The notes under the pieces: model-generated
Databases searched by the model: none
What the model was told of the DNA's origin: nothing
Seen by the model: the letters and a program-made list of their open reading frames with translations, nothing else
Translations under genes and position numbers: made by a program
Part shown: one piece after another, positions 30,023 through 38,982 of the stretch
How positions within the stretch are numbered: the first letter of the stretch is position 1
How the letters are laid out: every line of letters starts with the position of its first letter
From: Psychrobacter sp. bablab_jr014
Lineage (GTDB): Bacteria; Pseudomonadota; Gammaproteobacteria; Pseudomonadales; Moraxellaceae
Length of the DNA stretch: 64,000 bases
Assembly (NCBI RefSeq): GCF_016464015.1
Contig: NZ_JACDXT010000010.1
Span: 1-64,000, forward strand
Reading direction: 5' to 3'

Positions 30023-31672
30023 TTAATACAATTTCTTTTGCGGCGGCCCTGCAAAATTCAGTGGACCAATGGCATTCATATTGACTTCGACCAAACACAT
30101 GCCTTCTTGTTTCATGGCTTCTTTGATGGTTGTGTCAAACTCCTCTAAAGAGCTTGCCAGATAAGACGTACAACCCATCGCCTCACCCAGCGCCACAAAA
30201 GAAGGCGTGTGTAGCTCGTTGTAGTATTGTCGGCCATCAAAGTATTGTTTTTGAATGCCGCGCATGACGCCATAACCGCCGTCATTCATGACCATCAAGA
30301 CCATATTGACGTTTTCTTGTACCGCTGTGGCAATCTCGCCCACACCCAGCATCAGACCGCCATCGCCGACCAACGCCACTGTTTTTTTATCTGGGTTGGC
30401 GATAGCCGTACCAATACCATGCGCCAGACCTAAGCCAATCGCACCTGCCAGCGAGTGAATGTTTTTTAACGGCTGGTTAACTGGAAATAGGCGGCTGCCC
30501 CACGTGCTGCCTGACATCGTGATGTCTCTGACTAAAATACCGTCCTCAGGCAGGGCGTCACGCAATGAATAGCAAAGTTTGGCATATGGCCCTAGCTGCG
30601 TTTCTAGTGCATCGATAGCAAACTCTTTGGCGGCTTTAATACGCTCATCATAGTCACTATCTGTTTTATCTGTACCTTGTAGCTCTTGAATGACAGCGCG
30701 CAAAAAGGTTTTGGCTTCAGCACAAAAAAAGTGTTTGACCGCATAGTTTCTTTGCTGCGCCATCGGACTTGCGTCTATCTGTATCAGATTTTCTGGAAAA
30801 GGTAACGAATAGGTTTTGGTCTCATTACTGCGCAGCCTTGAACCGACGACAAAGCAAGCATCACTTTGAGCAATCAGTTCTTCGACCGCCGATGAGTTAT
30901 GAAATGCGTTTAAGCTTCTTGGATGGGTGTCAGGCAATACACCGCGTGCATGCGTGGAAGAAACAATCGGTATACCCATATCGGCTAAGGCTTTAACCTC
31001 TTCGCTTGCCTCAAGGCAGCCGCCACCAATCCAAACAATAGGACGACTGGCTGATTTTATTTGTTCTGCTACAAATAAAACAGCTTGTTCAGGCGACTTC
31101 GGCAGCGCCATAGCACCGACATAAGACAAGTCGCTCGGCAAATCAATAGTAGCGGCTTGTACATCAATGGGTATTTCGATACTCACTGGACCTTTGGGTA
31201 CGGTTGTCGCTACGCGTATGGCTTCTCTAAGCATACCAACAGCATGCTCTGGGCTAACAATTCTAAAAGCGGCTTTGCTGCTAGATTTTAGATAGCCCAG
31301 TTGGTCCGCCGCTTCATGAATAAAGCTGGCATCACGATCTAGGTATTCTTTTTCTACTTGTCCTGTGATATGAATGACAGGGCTGCCGGCATTACAAGCT
31401 TCAACTAAAGAGCCAATCGCATTGCCCGACCCTGCCCCTGTACTGGTAATAGCAACGCCCAATCCTTTAAATCGGGCATAAGCGTCTGCCATATTGACGC
31501 AGCCCGCCTCGCCACGTGAGCAAACAAATCTGATTTTATTTCTTCTACCAATGGCGTCAGCAATTGGTAAATTATGAATAGAAATCAGACCAAAAACATC
31601 GTTCACGCCATGCGCTTCTAAGACTCTTGCGACCAATTCACCAACGGTTACTTTGACTGTCATCCTCTTCAT
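30023..31672 (-). CDS. Thiamine-diphosphate-dependent enzyme, acetolactate synthase/decarboxylase type
   Basis: 549 residues with three-domain architecture: PYR domain (about 10-175) with the coenzyme-activating Glu55 in CSRGEAGCVNMADAYAR, a central domain (about 190-330), and the PP domain (about 370-530) with the TPP signature GDGG (436-439) to Asn463 in MNDGGYG. The family covers acetolactate synthase, glyoxylate carboligase and benzoylformate or phenylpyruvate decarboxylases; I cannot choose between them, and no regulatory small subunit gene is near, which argues against anabolic acetolactate synthase. In its operon it follows an aldehyde dehydrogenase, so decarboxylation of a 2-oxo acid to an aldehyde is a good guess. 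M4 at 31663 could be the start instead. Confidence 0.85.
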   Translation of the reverse strand: MKRMTVKVTVGELVARVLEAHGVNDVFGLISIHNLPIADAIGRRNKIRFVCSRGEAGCVNMADAYARFKGLGVAITSTGAGSGNAIGSLVEACNAGSPVIHITGQVEKEYLDRDASFIHEAADQLGYLKSSSKAAFRIVSPEHAVGMLREAIRVATTVPKGPVSIEIPIDVQAATIDLPSDLSYVGAMALPKSPEQAVLFVAEQIKSASRPIVWIGGGCLEASEEVKALADMGIPIVSSTHARGVLPDTHPRSLNAFHNSSAVEELIAQSDACFVVGSRLRSNETKTYSLPFPENLIQIDASPMAQQRNYAVKHFFCAEAKTFLRAVIQELQGTDKTDSDYDERIKAAKEFAIDALETQLGPYAKLCYSLRDALPEDGILVRDITMSGSTWGSRLFPVNQPLKNIHSLAGAIGLGLAHGIGTAIANPDKKTVALVGDGGLMLGVGEIATAVQENVNMVLMVMNDGGYGVMRGIQKQYFDGRQYYNELHTPSFVALGEAMGCTSYLASSLEEFDTTIKEAMKQEGMCLVEVNMNAIGPLNFAGPPQKKLY

Positions 31673-31759
31673 CCCTGTGTATGTCTATCATTTGGTTACT
31701 TAATAAGTGTGTCGAACATGACGATTTGCCATCTTCCTGACATATATGCTTGCTTATCG

Positions 31760-33229
31760 TTATTTAACTTCGCACCATGGATTTGGTGTGTCATCGAGAT
31801 TTAAAAATATGCTTTTGGTTTGCATATAATCCAAAATACCCAGCCTGCCCTTTTCTTTACCGACCCCACTTTCTTTATGACCACTAAAAGGCGTTGCGAT
31901 AGAGAATTTCTTATACGTATTAATCCATATGGTTCCTGCCTCAAGGCGCTTTGCTGTCGTTAAGGCTTTACGGTAATCCTCTGTCCATATACCCGCCGCA
32001 AGCCCATAAATACTATTGTTCGCCTCAGCGACTAATGCTTCTTCATCACTAAATGGCATCACAACCAACACCGGACCAAAGATTTCTTCTTGACAAACTT
32101 GCGCCTCATTACTTAGACCTGTGATGATGGTTGGGGCATAGTAAGATCCTTGGTCACGACCATCACTCATCAATCGCTCACCGCCAGCCATCACCTTGCC
32201 ACCTTCGGCTTTGGCCATATTGACGTAGTCATCCACACTCTTAAGATGACTTTCGCTGATTAAAGGTCCCATTTGGGTATCGGGTGCTTCTGGGTCACCG
32301 ACAATAATGTTTTTGGTTTTCTTAACTAGGGCGTCTAAAAATTCATCATAAATATGTTGGTGAACAAACAGTCTTGAGCCTGCAATACACGCCTGCCCTG
32401 ATGAACTAAAAATACCGTAGATAACACCATTTACCGCCATGTCGATGTTGGCATCTGCAAACACAATCGTCGGAGACTTGCCGCCCAGCTCTAACGCCGT
32501 AGAAATGAGCTTATCCGCAGCCACATGTGCCAGATGCTTGCCTGTACTGGTACTGCCTGTGAAAGAAATTTTTTGTACCAGTGGATGGTGGACAATGGCT
32601 TCGCCAACCACAGAGCCTTTACCTGTGAGTACGCTCAACAACCCAGCAGGCAAACCAGCTTCTTCAAAGATAGCGGCAAGCTCAAGCGCAATCAGCGAGG
32701 TGGCTTCGGCAGGCTTTAAAATTACAGCGTTACCACCTGCAAGCGCAGGTACGATTTTTTGGATTTCGGACGCGATGGGCGAATTCCACGGCGTAATGGC
32801 AGCGACCACCCCTATTGGTTCGTACGTGGTAAAGGTTAAGACAGACTGAATACGCTGATTGGTCAGCTCGCTATCTAATGTCTCAAGGCAGCTGGCAATA
32901 TAACGGGTCGTGGCGATTGCGCTGTTGACCAGACCTGTGGTTTCTGAAATGGGTTTGCCATTGTCTCGGGTTTGCAGCTTTGCCAAAAATGTTTTTTTCT
33001 CTTCTAAAAGATTGGCAGCTTTAAATAAAATGGCAGCCTTTTCTGATGGCAGCGAGTTGCGCCAAGCGGGGTCTCGCCAAGCCGCTTCAGCCGCTAAAAT
33101 GGCGTCATTAACATCATCCACACTGGCGGTAGAGATTTCTGCGTTTTGTGAGTAATCGGCAGGATAATGGCTCTTTGTTGGTTTCCCACGCCCAAGCTTC
33201 CATTGACCTGCGATAAATATTTTTTTCAT
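31760..33229 (-). CDS. NAD(P)-dependent aldehyde dehydrogenase
   Basis: 489 residues, the normal ALDH size. Cofactor helix and catalytic residues are present: TPWNSP (about 146), FTGSTSTGK (223-231), the general base Glu247 in ELGGKSP and the nucleophile Cys281 in SSGQACIAG. The protein resembles the betaine/2-aminomuconate-semialdehyde/aromatic-aldehyde group. Sits between the AspDH-like gene and the TPP enzyme in the catabolic operon; it probably oxidises the aldehyde that the TPP enzyme makes. Substrate not assigned. Confidence 0.93.
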   Translation of the reverse strand: MKKIFIAGQWKLGRGKPTKSHYPADYSQNAEISTASVDDVNDAILAAEAAWRDPAWRNSLPSEKAAILFKAANLLEEKKTFLAKLQTRDNGKPISETTGLVNSAIATTRYIASCLETLDSELTNQRIQSVLTFTTYEPIGVVAAITPWNSPIASEIQKIVPALAGGNAVILKPAEATSLIALELAAIFEEAGLPAGLLSVLTGKGSVVGEAIVHHPLVQKISFTGSTSTGKHLAHVAADKLISTALELGGKSPTIVFADANIDMAVNGVIYGIFSSSGQACIAGSRLFVHQHIYDEFLDALVKKTKNIIVGDPEAPDTQMGPLISESHLKSVDDYVNMAKAEGGKVMAGGERLMSDGRDQGSYYAPTIITGLSNEAQVCQEEIFGPVLVVMPFSDEEALVAEANNSIYGLAAGIWTEDYRKALTTAKRLEAGTIWINTYKKFSIATPFSGHKESGVGKEKGRLGILDYMQTKSIFLNLDDTPNPWCEVK

Positions 33230-33253
33230 AAGATGTCTCGCATATATAGGGAT

Positions 33254-34045
33254 TTATAGTTGTAAGGTTTGATCAAGCTGACAACACAAGCGCAATGCAC
33301 TAAACGCAGCCAAACTTGATGTTTTAGGGTTTTCGGCCAGTGGCAGACCCGTCATGCTAATCTCAAGCTTGCCAAACACGCCCTCAGCGGTTATATGATG
33401 AATATTGTGCTCAAGCGTTGGGTCAGCAATGAGCTCAACTTGCGTGTTATCAAGACCCACGCCCGCCAGCGCAATCGTCGCTGCAACGTTAGAATTGGCT
33501 GGAAACAAAGCGGCAGCTTCTCGCGCCGTTCCTGTAAAAAATACCGTCGCCTCTTGTAGCGTGTCATAATCAATAAGCTGGTCAGCGTGACTGCCACGCC
33601 AGCTGTCTGGCTGTTTTCGGCCTTGGTACACTACTTTATTCAGCCCTGCCAAACTGGCCGCGTTGATACCATCAACACCAGCGACAGCGCCTGCTAGGAT
33701 ATGAATTTTTACCCCATTTTTGATTGCGGTATCTGCCAGGGCAGCTGCGAACGCTTCATCGGTAAAGGCACCAACAGAAACGATGCCGAGCGGAATACAT
33801 TTTTCTAATATTTTGAGCGCATGTTCCTTGAGTCCCGCTTGACCCGCCATTTCAATGGCCAAATCAGGCATGTTGTGCAAATCATCAACGCAAGTGATTA
33901 CTTCGACAGCGTCGCCCACTTCTGCCTTGATATCATCTGCGCCCTCTGGGGTGGCAACTACCGTTGATAAAACGATATTTTTAGGCAGCATTTCATGTAC
34001 CTTCCTTGCCATCGAGCCATAGCCTATAAACATCACGCTTTTCAT
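33254..34045 (-). CDS. Aspartate dehydrogenase-like (NadX/DUF108) oxidoreductase
   Basis: 263 residues. N-terminal Rossmann fold beginning MKSVMFIGYGSMAR (GxGxxA form), then the aspartate-dehydrogenase domain with GAVAGVDGINAA (117-130), PANSNVAAT (182-190) and the catalytic-region DPTLEHNIHHI (208-218). These enzymes interconvert L-aspartate with iminoaspartate using NAD(P). No nadA, nadB or nadC gene is close, so it is unlikely to be feeding NAD synthesis; homologues in Pseudomonas aeruginosa and Cupriavidus have been shown to be aspartate dehydrogenases yet also lie away from nad genes. In this operon it may act on a related amino or imino acid. Strong Shine-Dalgarno AGGAG. Confidence 0.87.
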   Translation of the reverse strand: MKSVMFIGYGSMARKVHEMLPKNIVLSTVVATPEGADDIKAEVGDAVEVITCVDDLHNMPDLAIEMAGQAGLKEHALKILEKCIPLGIVSVGAFTDEAFAAALADTAIKNGVKIHILAGAVAGVDGINAASLAGLNKVVYQGRKQPDSWRGSHADQLIDYDTLQEATVFFTGTAREAAALFPANSNVAATIALAGVGLDNTQVELIADPTLEHNIHHITAEGVFGKLEISMTGLPLAENPKTSSLAAFSALRLCCQLDQTLQL

Positions 34046-34067
34046 GCCTTACTCCTGTTCATCTCTT

Positions 34068-34862
34068 TTATATTTCTTTGCTTAATCCACCAGAGACATC
34101 AATCACTGAGCCTGTAGTGTAAGAAGACAATGGTGACGCCAAAAACATCAAAGCGTAAGCGGCCTCTTCAGGTTTACCTAAGCGCCCCATAGGAATCTGT
34201 TTTTTGTTGGCAACGCCAGCTGTCCACCCTACCCAATCTTTGGTTTTATCAGAGCGCGCTTCAAAACGTCTACGCCACTGTCCAGACTCCACCAGACCAA
34301 TCAATATTGAGTTGACTCTGATGTTCTCTTTGACCAATTCATTAGCGAGGTTTTTGCTGAGGTTCAATAGACCCGCTCTGGCAACCGAGGTGGCAACCAT
34401 ATGCGTCTCTGGCTTAAGACCTAAAAGTGAGTTCACATTGGTGATTGAGGCAATATCCGACTGTTTTAGATAAGGCAATGCCGCATGGATCATATTGACG
34501 ACGCTAAAAACTTTAAGCTGCAACTCATCTATCCAGTCTTGTTCCTCGGTCGCAAAAAAATCAGCCACCTTACCTTGGCCTGCGTTATTGACGAGCATGT
34601 CAATGGCGCCAAACTTTTTGACCACCAAAGCGACGTAATTGGCCACTTGCTCTTTTTTTAGGACATCGCATTGATGAATAAACATCTGACTGGAATCGTA
34701 ATCCTTACTCAGTAGGTCAAAGGTGGCTTGGAGTTTTTTATCGTCTCTGCCACACCAAGCCACACGCGCACCTTCTGCCAAAAACAGCTTGACCAACGCA
34801 AGCCCGATACCAGAGGAACCACCAGTGACGATGACTACTTTATTTCTTACTTGAAAACTCAT
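34068..34862 (-). CDS. SDR-fold protein lacking the catalytic Tyr and Lys
   Basis: 264 residues. Classical SDR outline: cofactor loop TGGSSGIG (13-20), NNAG (92-95), Ser145 and the C-terminal TGSVIDVSGG. The YxxxK catalytic pair is replaced: the expected Tyr is Thr158 and the expected Lys is Arg162 (HMVATSVARAG), confirmed by reading the codons ACC and AGA. Dehydrogenase activity by the standard mechanism is therefore doubtful; it may be a pseudo-enzyme, a subunit, or use another chemistry. The start overlaps the stop of the upstream hydrolase gene as ATGA, so the two are translationally coupled and probably made in equal amounts. Confidence 0.88.
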   Translation of the reverse strand: MSFQVRNKVVIVTGGSSGIGLALVKLFLAEGARVAWCGRDDKKLQATFDLLSKDYDSSQMFIHQCDVLKKEQVANYVALVVKKFGAIDMLVNNAGQGKVADFFATEEQDWIDELQLKVFSVVNMIHAALPYLKQSDIASITNVNSLLGLKPETHMVATSVARAGLLNLSKNLANELVKENIRVNSILIGLVESGQWRRRFEARSDKTKDWVGWTAGVANKKQIPMGRLGKPEEAAYALMFLASPLSSYTTGSVIDVSGGLSKEI

Positions 34863-35668
34863 AAATCATCACCTTGTATGATGGACAATAAAACTTGATT
34901 AAAACGCGCTGGCTGATCCAAATACGACAAATGACTGGCATCCTCAATCGCGTGCAGTGAAATATGTTGGTGCCGCTTTGCAATCTCAAACATAATCTTA
35001 GGCGGGGTAATACCATCCTCAGTGCCATAGATTAAATCGATAGGTTTGTCTATTTTTGCCAAATAATGATGGATGCTGTCATGCGCCAGTAATCGTGACG
35101 ACTTTTCAAACCCTGTCAGCGTAATTTGCGTCATGATGCTTTCAAGTAAGGCAACATTGTCGTCATTGGCATGAAACAATAAGACACTACTACGGCGGCG
35201 CGCCATTTCTGCACCGCCGAGCTGTTTTAATAGTGCTGGACGCATCTTAGCGACTTCATCTTGCTTGACTTCTTCAAACTCACCGTAACCTTGCGCAGGA
35301 TTGACCAGTATCAGACGATTAACGATCTCTGGATACTCCGCGGCAAAGCCTGCCGCGATGAGTGCGCCTAAAGAATGCCCAACAAGAGTGATATGCTTGA
35401 TATTTCTTGCAACCAAAAGGCAGTGTAAACGCCGGCTGTAATCACGTGCCGTGGGCACCTGCTGTGTCATCTGTCCACTTTTTCCATACCCTGGCGCATT
35501 CCATGCCAGTGCTGGGCTCTTACCTGCAAAAAATGCCATTTGGTTCGTCCAAGACGCGCAACCTGAGCTAATACCATGCAAAAAGACCGTCGTCTCACTA
35601 CCTTGCGTGTCGTTTTGAATAAACTCAATGTCACTGACTGAGTCATACTGTTTGTCAAAATGCGTCAT
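34859..35668 (-). CDS. Alpha/beta hydrolase, probable meta-cleavage-product hydrolase
   Basis: 269 residues. Oxyanion loop HGISSG (31-36), nucleophile Ser99 in GHSLG, Asp218 in GTEDGITP and His246 in ASHLSYL complete the triad. Layout and length fit the C-C hydrolases that act after extradiol ring cleavage (BphD/MhpC group) but also esterases and haloperoxidase-like proteins. The start at 35668 is fixed by AAAGGAG 6 bp upstream, although the frame stays open to 35800. It is overlapped by the SDR-like gene and is preceded by the cupin gene; the extradiol dioxygenase gene is in the same operon. Confidence 0.9.
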   Translation of the reverse strand: MTHFDKQYDSVSDIEFIQNDTQGSETTVFLHGISSGCASWTNQMAFFAGKSPALAWNAPGYGKSGQMTQQVPTARDYSRRLHCLLVARNIKHITLVGHSLGALIAAGFAAEYPEIVNRLILVNPAQGYGEFEEVKQDEVAKMRPALLKQLGGAEMARRRSSVLLFHANDDNVALLESIMTQITLTGFEKSSRLLAHDSIHHYLAKIDKPIDLIYGTEDGITPPKIMFEIAKRHQHISLHAIEDASHLSYLDQPARFNQVLLSIIQGDDL

Positions 35669-35732
35669 ACAGACTCCTTTCTGTGTACAATCACTGCCAC
35701 CTTTTATATAGCCAGCGCGTGAGCTAAAAGAC

Positions 35733-36254
35733 TTAACGCTTAATCTTCGATAGCGGATGATCTTCTGGATAAGTTGGAATGACAGGTTTTGGGTTGCCAA
35801 TCATCACGCACATCAGTGCATCTTCTTGCGTATGATTGCGCAGCCCTCTGTACACATTGGGCGGAATCGAAATCAAATCTCTATAATTAAGAATTAAAGA
35901 GGTCTCTTCACCATTGTCTTCAACCGTCAACTCAATCGAGCCGCGCAGCATAAAAAAGACTTCTTCAGCATCGGTATGGACATGCGGCGGACCTTCGCAG
36001 CCTGCGGGCAACAGCATGGTTGAAAAGGTAAAGTTTTCAGCGGGCACCGTATTGTTGTCTCCTGACACCCCTGTTGCGCCTGTGCCCATATAGCGCATTT
36101 GGGCGCGGCGGTACTTGGGATCAAAGTCCGCTTGGAATTTTAGGGCGCTAAAGTCATATTCACGATTTTCAAATCTGGCCACACGGGTCGATATCCAATC
36201 TTTTAATGTGCTGCCTTCTGGTCTGTGCCACGTGCTGGTATTTTTGGTATTCAT
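35733..36254 (-). CDS. Cupin-domain protein
   Basis: 173 residues from the ATG at 36254, which has AAGGAG upstream. A single cupin barrel: motif 1 is PPHVHTDAEEVFFMLRGSIE (HxH...E), so two histidines and a Glu for metal are there. Motif 2 is IPPNVYRGLRNHT, where the usual metal His is Arg. Such proteins in aromatic operons are often dioxygenases or isomerases, or bind a pathway intermediate, but the missing His makes activity uncertain. Operon position between hydrolase and MFS gene. Confidence 0.85.
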   Translation of the reverse strand: MNTKNTSTWHRPEGSTLKDWISTRVARFENREYDFSALKFQADFDPKYRRAQMRYMGTGATGVSGDNNTVPAENFTFSTMLLPAGCEGPPHVHTDAEEVFFMLRGSIELTVEDNGEETSLILNYRDLISIPPNVYRGLRNHTQEDALMCVMIGNPKPVIPTYPEDHPLSKIKR

Positions 36255-36332
36255 AACCGTACTCCTTGTTGTTTGGTTCACTATTTGCTAGATAACTTGC
36301 ATAAACATGTTTTAAATAACTTTCTTTTATTC

Positions 36333-37571
36333 CTAGTACTTTTTCAGTAGTGGTAATAAAAAGAAAGATGAAACGATAGCCACCCCTGCCAAAAACATAA
36401 TGCCGTAATCAATATTTCCGGTATAAACGACAATATAACCAATCAAAACTGGGGCTAAGGCGCTACCAAAGTTGCCAAAGCCGTTGAAAATACCGCCTGC
36501 TGTGGTTGCGACTTCTTTTGCTGTTGTATTGGCAAGCAGCGCAAAAATGGCAGAGACATTAAACCCCCATAAAAAAGCACTTGCCGACATAAAGATAAGT
36601 ACATTGACTACGCTGTGTTGATAGATAAGCAAGAACATAGTAATGCCCGCACCAAACAATCCACCGAATACTTGTAGCGCACGTTTATTTGGAAATCTGT
36701 CTGAATTAAATGCCCCGACAACCTCACCAATCAGCATGGCTAAAAAGGGAATCATAGATAAAGTACCAAACTGTTTTAAATCAAAGCCTTTTGCTTCTAT
36801 GAGATAAGTCGGTATCCAGCTGTTTAATCCCCAAAGATATGCTAATGTGCCCACATTAAAGAAAGTCACCAACCAAAAGGGCTTACTGCTTAGCAGTTTT
36901 GTGAAGTTTGTTTTATGGTCAACGCTCTTTCTATTCGCTTTCACATACGTGATACCCTTTAATCCAAAAAACACAAGGATGAATAGGAATATGGTGATAA
37001 ACGACATGAAGTAAAACGTGGCTTCCCAATGATAGTTTTGTAAAATGAGCGCGGTAAGCGGAAACCCAAGTGCTGCGCCTAGTGGTGTACCGAGTAAAAA
37101 TAAGGTAGAGGCGCGTGCCTGTTCTGATTCGGTATAATTTTGCTTTACAATGCTATAGCACAGCGCCAATAAAGGACCTTCAGCGATACCAAGTAAAACT
37201 CGATAAAATAGCAGCATATAAAAATTATTGGTTAAGCCCATAAGCAACATTAAAATGCCCCAACTGGCGATACCGCCGAGCAGTATTCTTTTGGGGCCAA
37301 AAATATCACCAACGAAACTTAAAAAGACAGAAGAAAGACCATAGGCCAATAAGAAAATACTCATCAACCAACCGAGTTTGGTTTTGTCCCCTGCAATACC
37401 AAAGTCAGATAAAAACGCAGGATCTGAAAACAAGACAGCAATACTGATTTTGTCAAAAAATGCTAATATTACAGTTATCATTAATACAATAGCAGGCAGC
37501 CAGTATTTAAACCCGCCCGGTCTGTTTCTTTGTACGCCTACAGCGTCCACATTGTCTATGGTTGTATCCAT
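36333..37571 (-). CDS. MFS transporter (anion:cation symporter-like)
   Basis: 412 residues, 12 predicted TM helices in two six-helix halves with a cytoplasmic loop at about 190-215 (KANRKSVDHKTNF). Topology and the opening 'LPAIVLMITVILAFFDKISIAVLFSDPAF' region suit the ACS/aromatic-acid transporter branch that imports organic anions by proton symport. The ATG at 37571 is 9 bp after AAGG; the alternative ATG at 37580 has that sequence immediately in front of it and is unlikely. It probably carries the substrate of the surrounding pathway across the inner membrane. Confidence 0.88.
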   Translation of the reverse strand: MDTTIDNVDAVGVQRNRPGGFKYWLPAIVLMITVILAFFDKISIAVLFSDPAFLSDFGIAGDKTKLGWLMSIFLLAYGLSSVFLSFVGDIFGPKRILLGGIASWGILMLLMGLTNNFYMLLFYRVLLGIAEGPLLALCYSIVKQNYTESEQARASTLFLLGTPLGAALGFPLTALILQNYHWEATFYFMSFITIFLFILVFFGLKGITYVKANRKSVDHKTNFTKLLSSKPFWLVTFFNVGTLAYLWGLNSWIPTYLIEAKGFDLKQFGTLSMIPFLAMLIGEVVGAFNSDRFPNKRALQVFGGLFGAGITMFLLIYQHSVVNVLIFMSASAFLWGFNVSAIFALLANTTAKEVATTAGGIFNGFGNFGSALAPVLIGYIVVYTGNIDYGIMFLAGVAIVSSFFLLPLLKKY

Positions 37572-37702
37572 GTCTATCATCCTTGATAATCAACTTAAAA
37601 TTTAATGACTTAATCCGTAACTACATAACACTCAAACTCTTTAGCATTTTCCTGTCCATAAAAAATAAAAATTGAATTTTATATGTTTATTTTTTACATA
37701 GA

Positions 37703-38932
37703 CTATTTCGGCTTTATTTTCATCAGATTAAAAGACGTATCCGCCAGCACTTCTGAATCTAATGGTAGCGATGCCTTAATCCATCGTTTGGCTATTTTGA
37801 CAACTTTGTTGTTATTAATTGCGACCAGATAGCGCAGTTTTTTTTCATCATCAAGATAAAAGAAACAATCATCACCCGACCCATCGGCTCGGATAACCCG
37901 CTGGCAAACGTCAATATCAACAGGGGTGCCTAATATTTGGATGTTTTTGTCATATTGATCCGACCACAGCCATGGTGTCTCTTTATAAGGTATGTTTTGA
38001 TTCAGCATCGACTTGGCAGCAGTCACGCCTTGATGCTGCGCGTTTGACCAAGACTGGATACAAAACCCTAAGCTGGGATGGATAGCCACATCACCTGCGG
38101 CATAAATGTCAGGGTCATTGGTTTGACAGTACTCATCGACGATGATGCCATCTTGTGTTTCAAGGCCTGATAGCTCAGCCACTTCTTTGTTGATGTGCGC
38201 TCCTGTGCCCAAAAACACCACATCATGAGACATTGTCTCGCTGGCGCCCTCGTTGTCAGTGATATGCACCTTGACGGATGAGTGTGCATCATCTTGCGTC
38301 AGGTCAATGTTTTTACAGGACAATTTGATATGGACGCCATGCTGCTCATGTAGGTTAAAAAGATAGTCTGAAACCTCTTGGCTGACGCTTCTGGCACACA
38401 ATCTGTCATTCATCTCATAGACAGTTACGTTGATGTTGCGTTTGGATAAGGATGCGGCGACTTCTAAACCAATCCAGCCCCCACCAATGATGCCCACATT
38501 CTTTGCGTGCTTAATTTTGTCTTGAATATGCAGACTGTCTTCAATGTTACGTAGGCTTACCACGCTGTCATAAGACGACCATCGCTCAACAGGAATTTTT
38601 GCCTTGCTGCCAGTGGCAATCAGTAGCTTGTCGTAAGCAATGTTTTGATGGTCATTGGTCTGCACCTGTTTGTTTTGACGATCAATGTGCGTCACAGTGA
38701 CAGGTTTTAATAGCGTAATATCAAGTGCATCGACCACGTCATCTTTAAATATTTTTAAAGAGTCGTGCGTGGCTTCACCCAACAGCACTTGCTTAGATAA
38801 AGGAGGCCGCTCATAAAAGGCATAGTCTTCGTTCCCTATGATTATCAGGCTGCCTGTATAGCCTTCTTCTCTTAGGGTTTTTGCTGTCCATATTGCAGCT
38901 TGACCTGCACCGACGATGACAATCTTATTCAT
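37703..38932 (-). CDS. FAD-dependent ferredoxin reductase of the ring-hydroxylating oxygenase
   Basis: 409 residues. FAD-binding GAGQAAIWTA (8-17), the NERPPLSK-type signature YERPPLSK, the NAD loop GGGWIGLEVAASL (about 149-161) and the second FAD motif GDVAIHP identify a BphA4/TodA-like reductase that passes electrons from NADH to a Rieske ferredoxin. The C-terminal reductase domain (about 330-409) completes the protein. It carries a perfect AGGAGG ribosome-binding site. It lies in the same operon as the Rieske ferredoxin and oxygenase, and so makes up the third component of that system. Confidence 0.92.
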   Translation of the reverse strand: MNKIVIVGAGQAAIWTAKTLREEGYTGSLIIIGNEDYAFYERPPLSKQVLLGEATHDSLKIFKDDVVDALDITLLKPVTVTHIDRQNKQVQTNDHQNIAYDKLLIATGSKAKIPVERWSSYDSVVSLRNIEDSLHIQDKIKHAKNVGIIGGGWIGLEVAASLSKRNINVTVYEMNDRLCARSVSQEVSDYLFNLHEQHGVHIKLSCKNIDLTQDDAHSSVKVHITDNEGASETMSHDVVFLGTGAHINKEVAELSGLETQDGIIVDEYCQTNDPDIYAAGDVAIHPSLGFCIQSWSNAQHQGVTAAKSMLNQNIPYKETPWLWSDQYDKNIQILGTPVDIDVCQRVIRADGSGDDCFFYLDDEKKLRYLVAINNNKVVKIAKRWIKASLPLDSEVLADTSFNLMKIKPK

Positions 38933-38982
38933 GCTAAACCTCCTGTTTGCTGTTCACGCTTTGTACCGATGACGGTAGTGCT

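Noticed and set aside
33254-34045. Calling the aspartate-dehydrogenase homologue NadX of NAD biosynthesis
   Set aside because: No nad gene is near and all neighbours are catabolic; I left the symbol empty.
34859-35800. Longer hydrolase start at 35800
   Set aside because: Adds 44 residues with no family similarity, reaching past a strong AAAGGAG site that belongs to the ATG at 35668.
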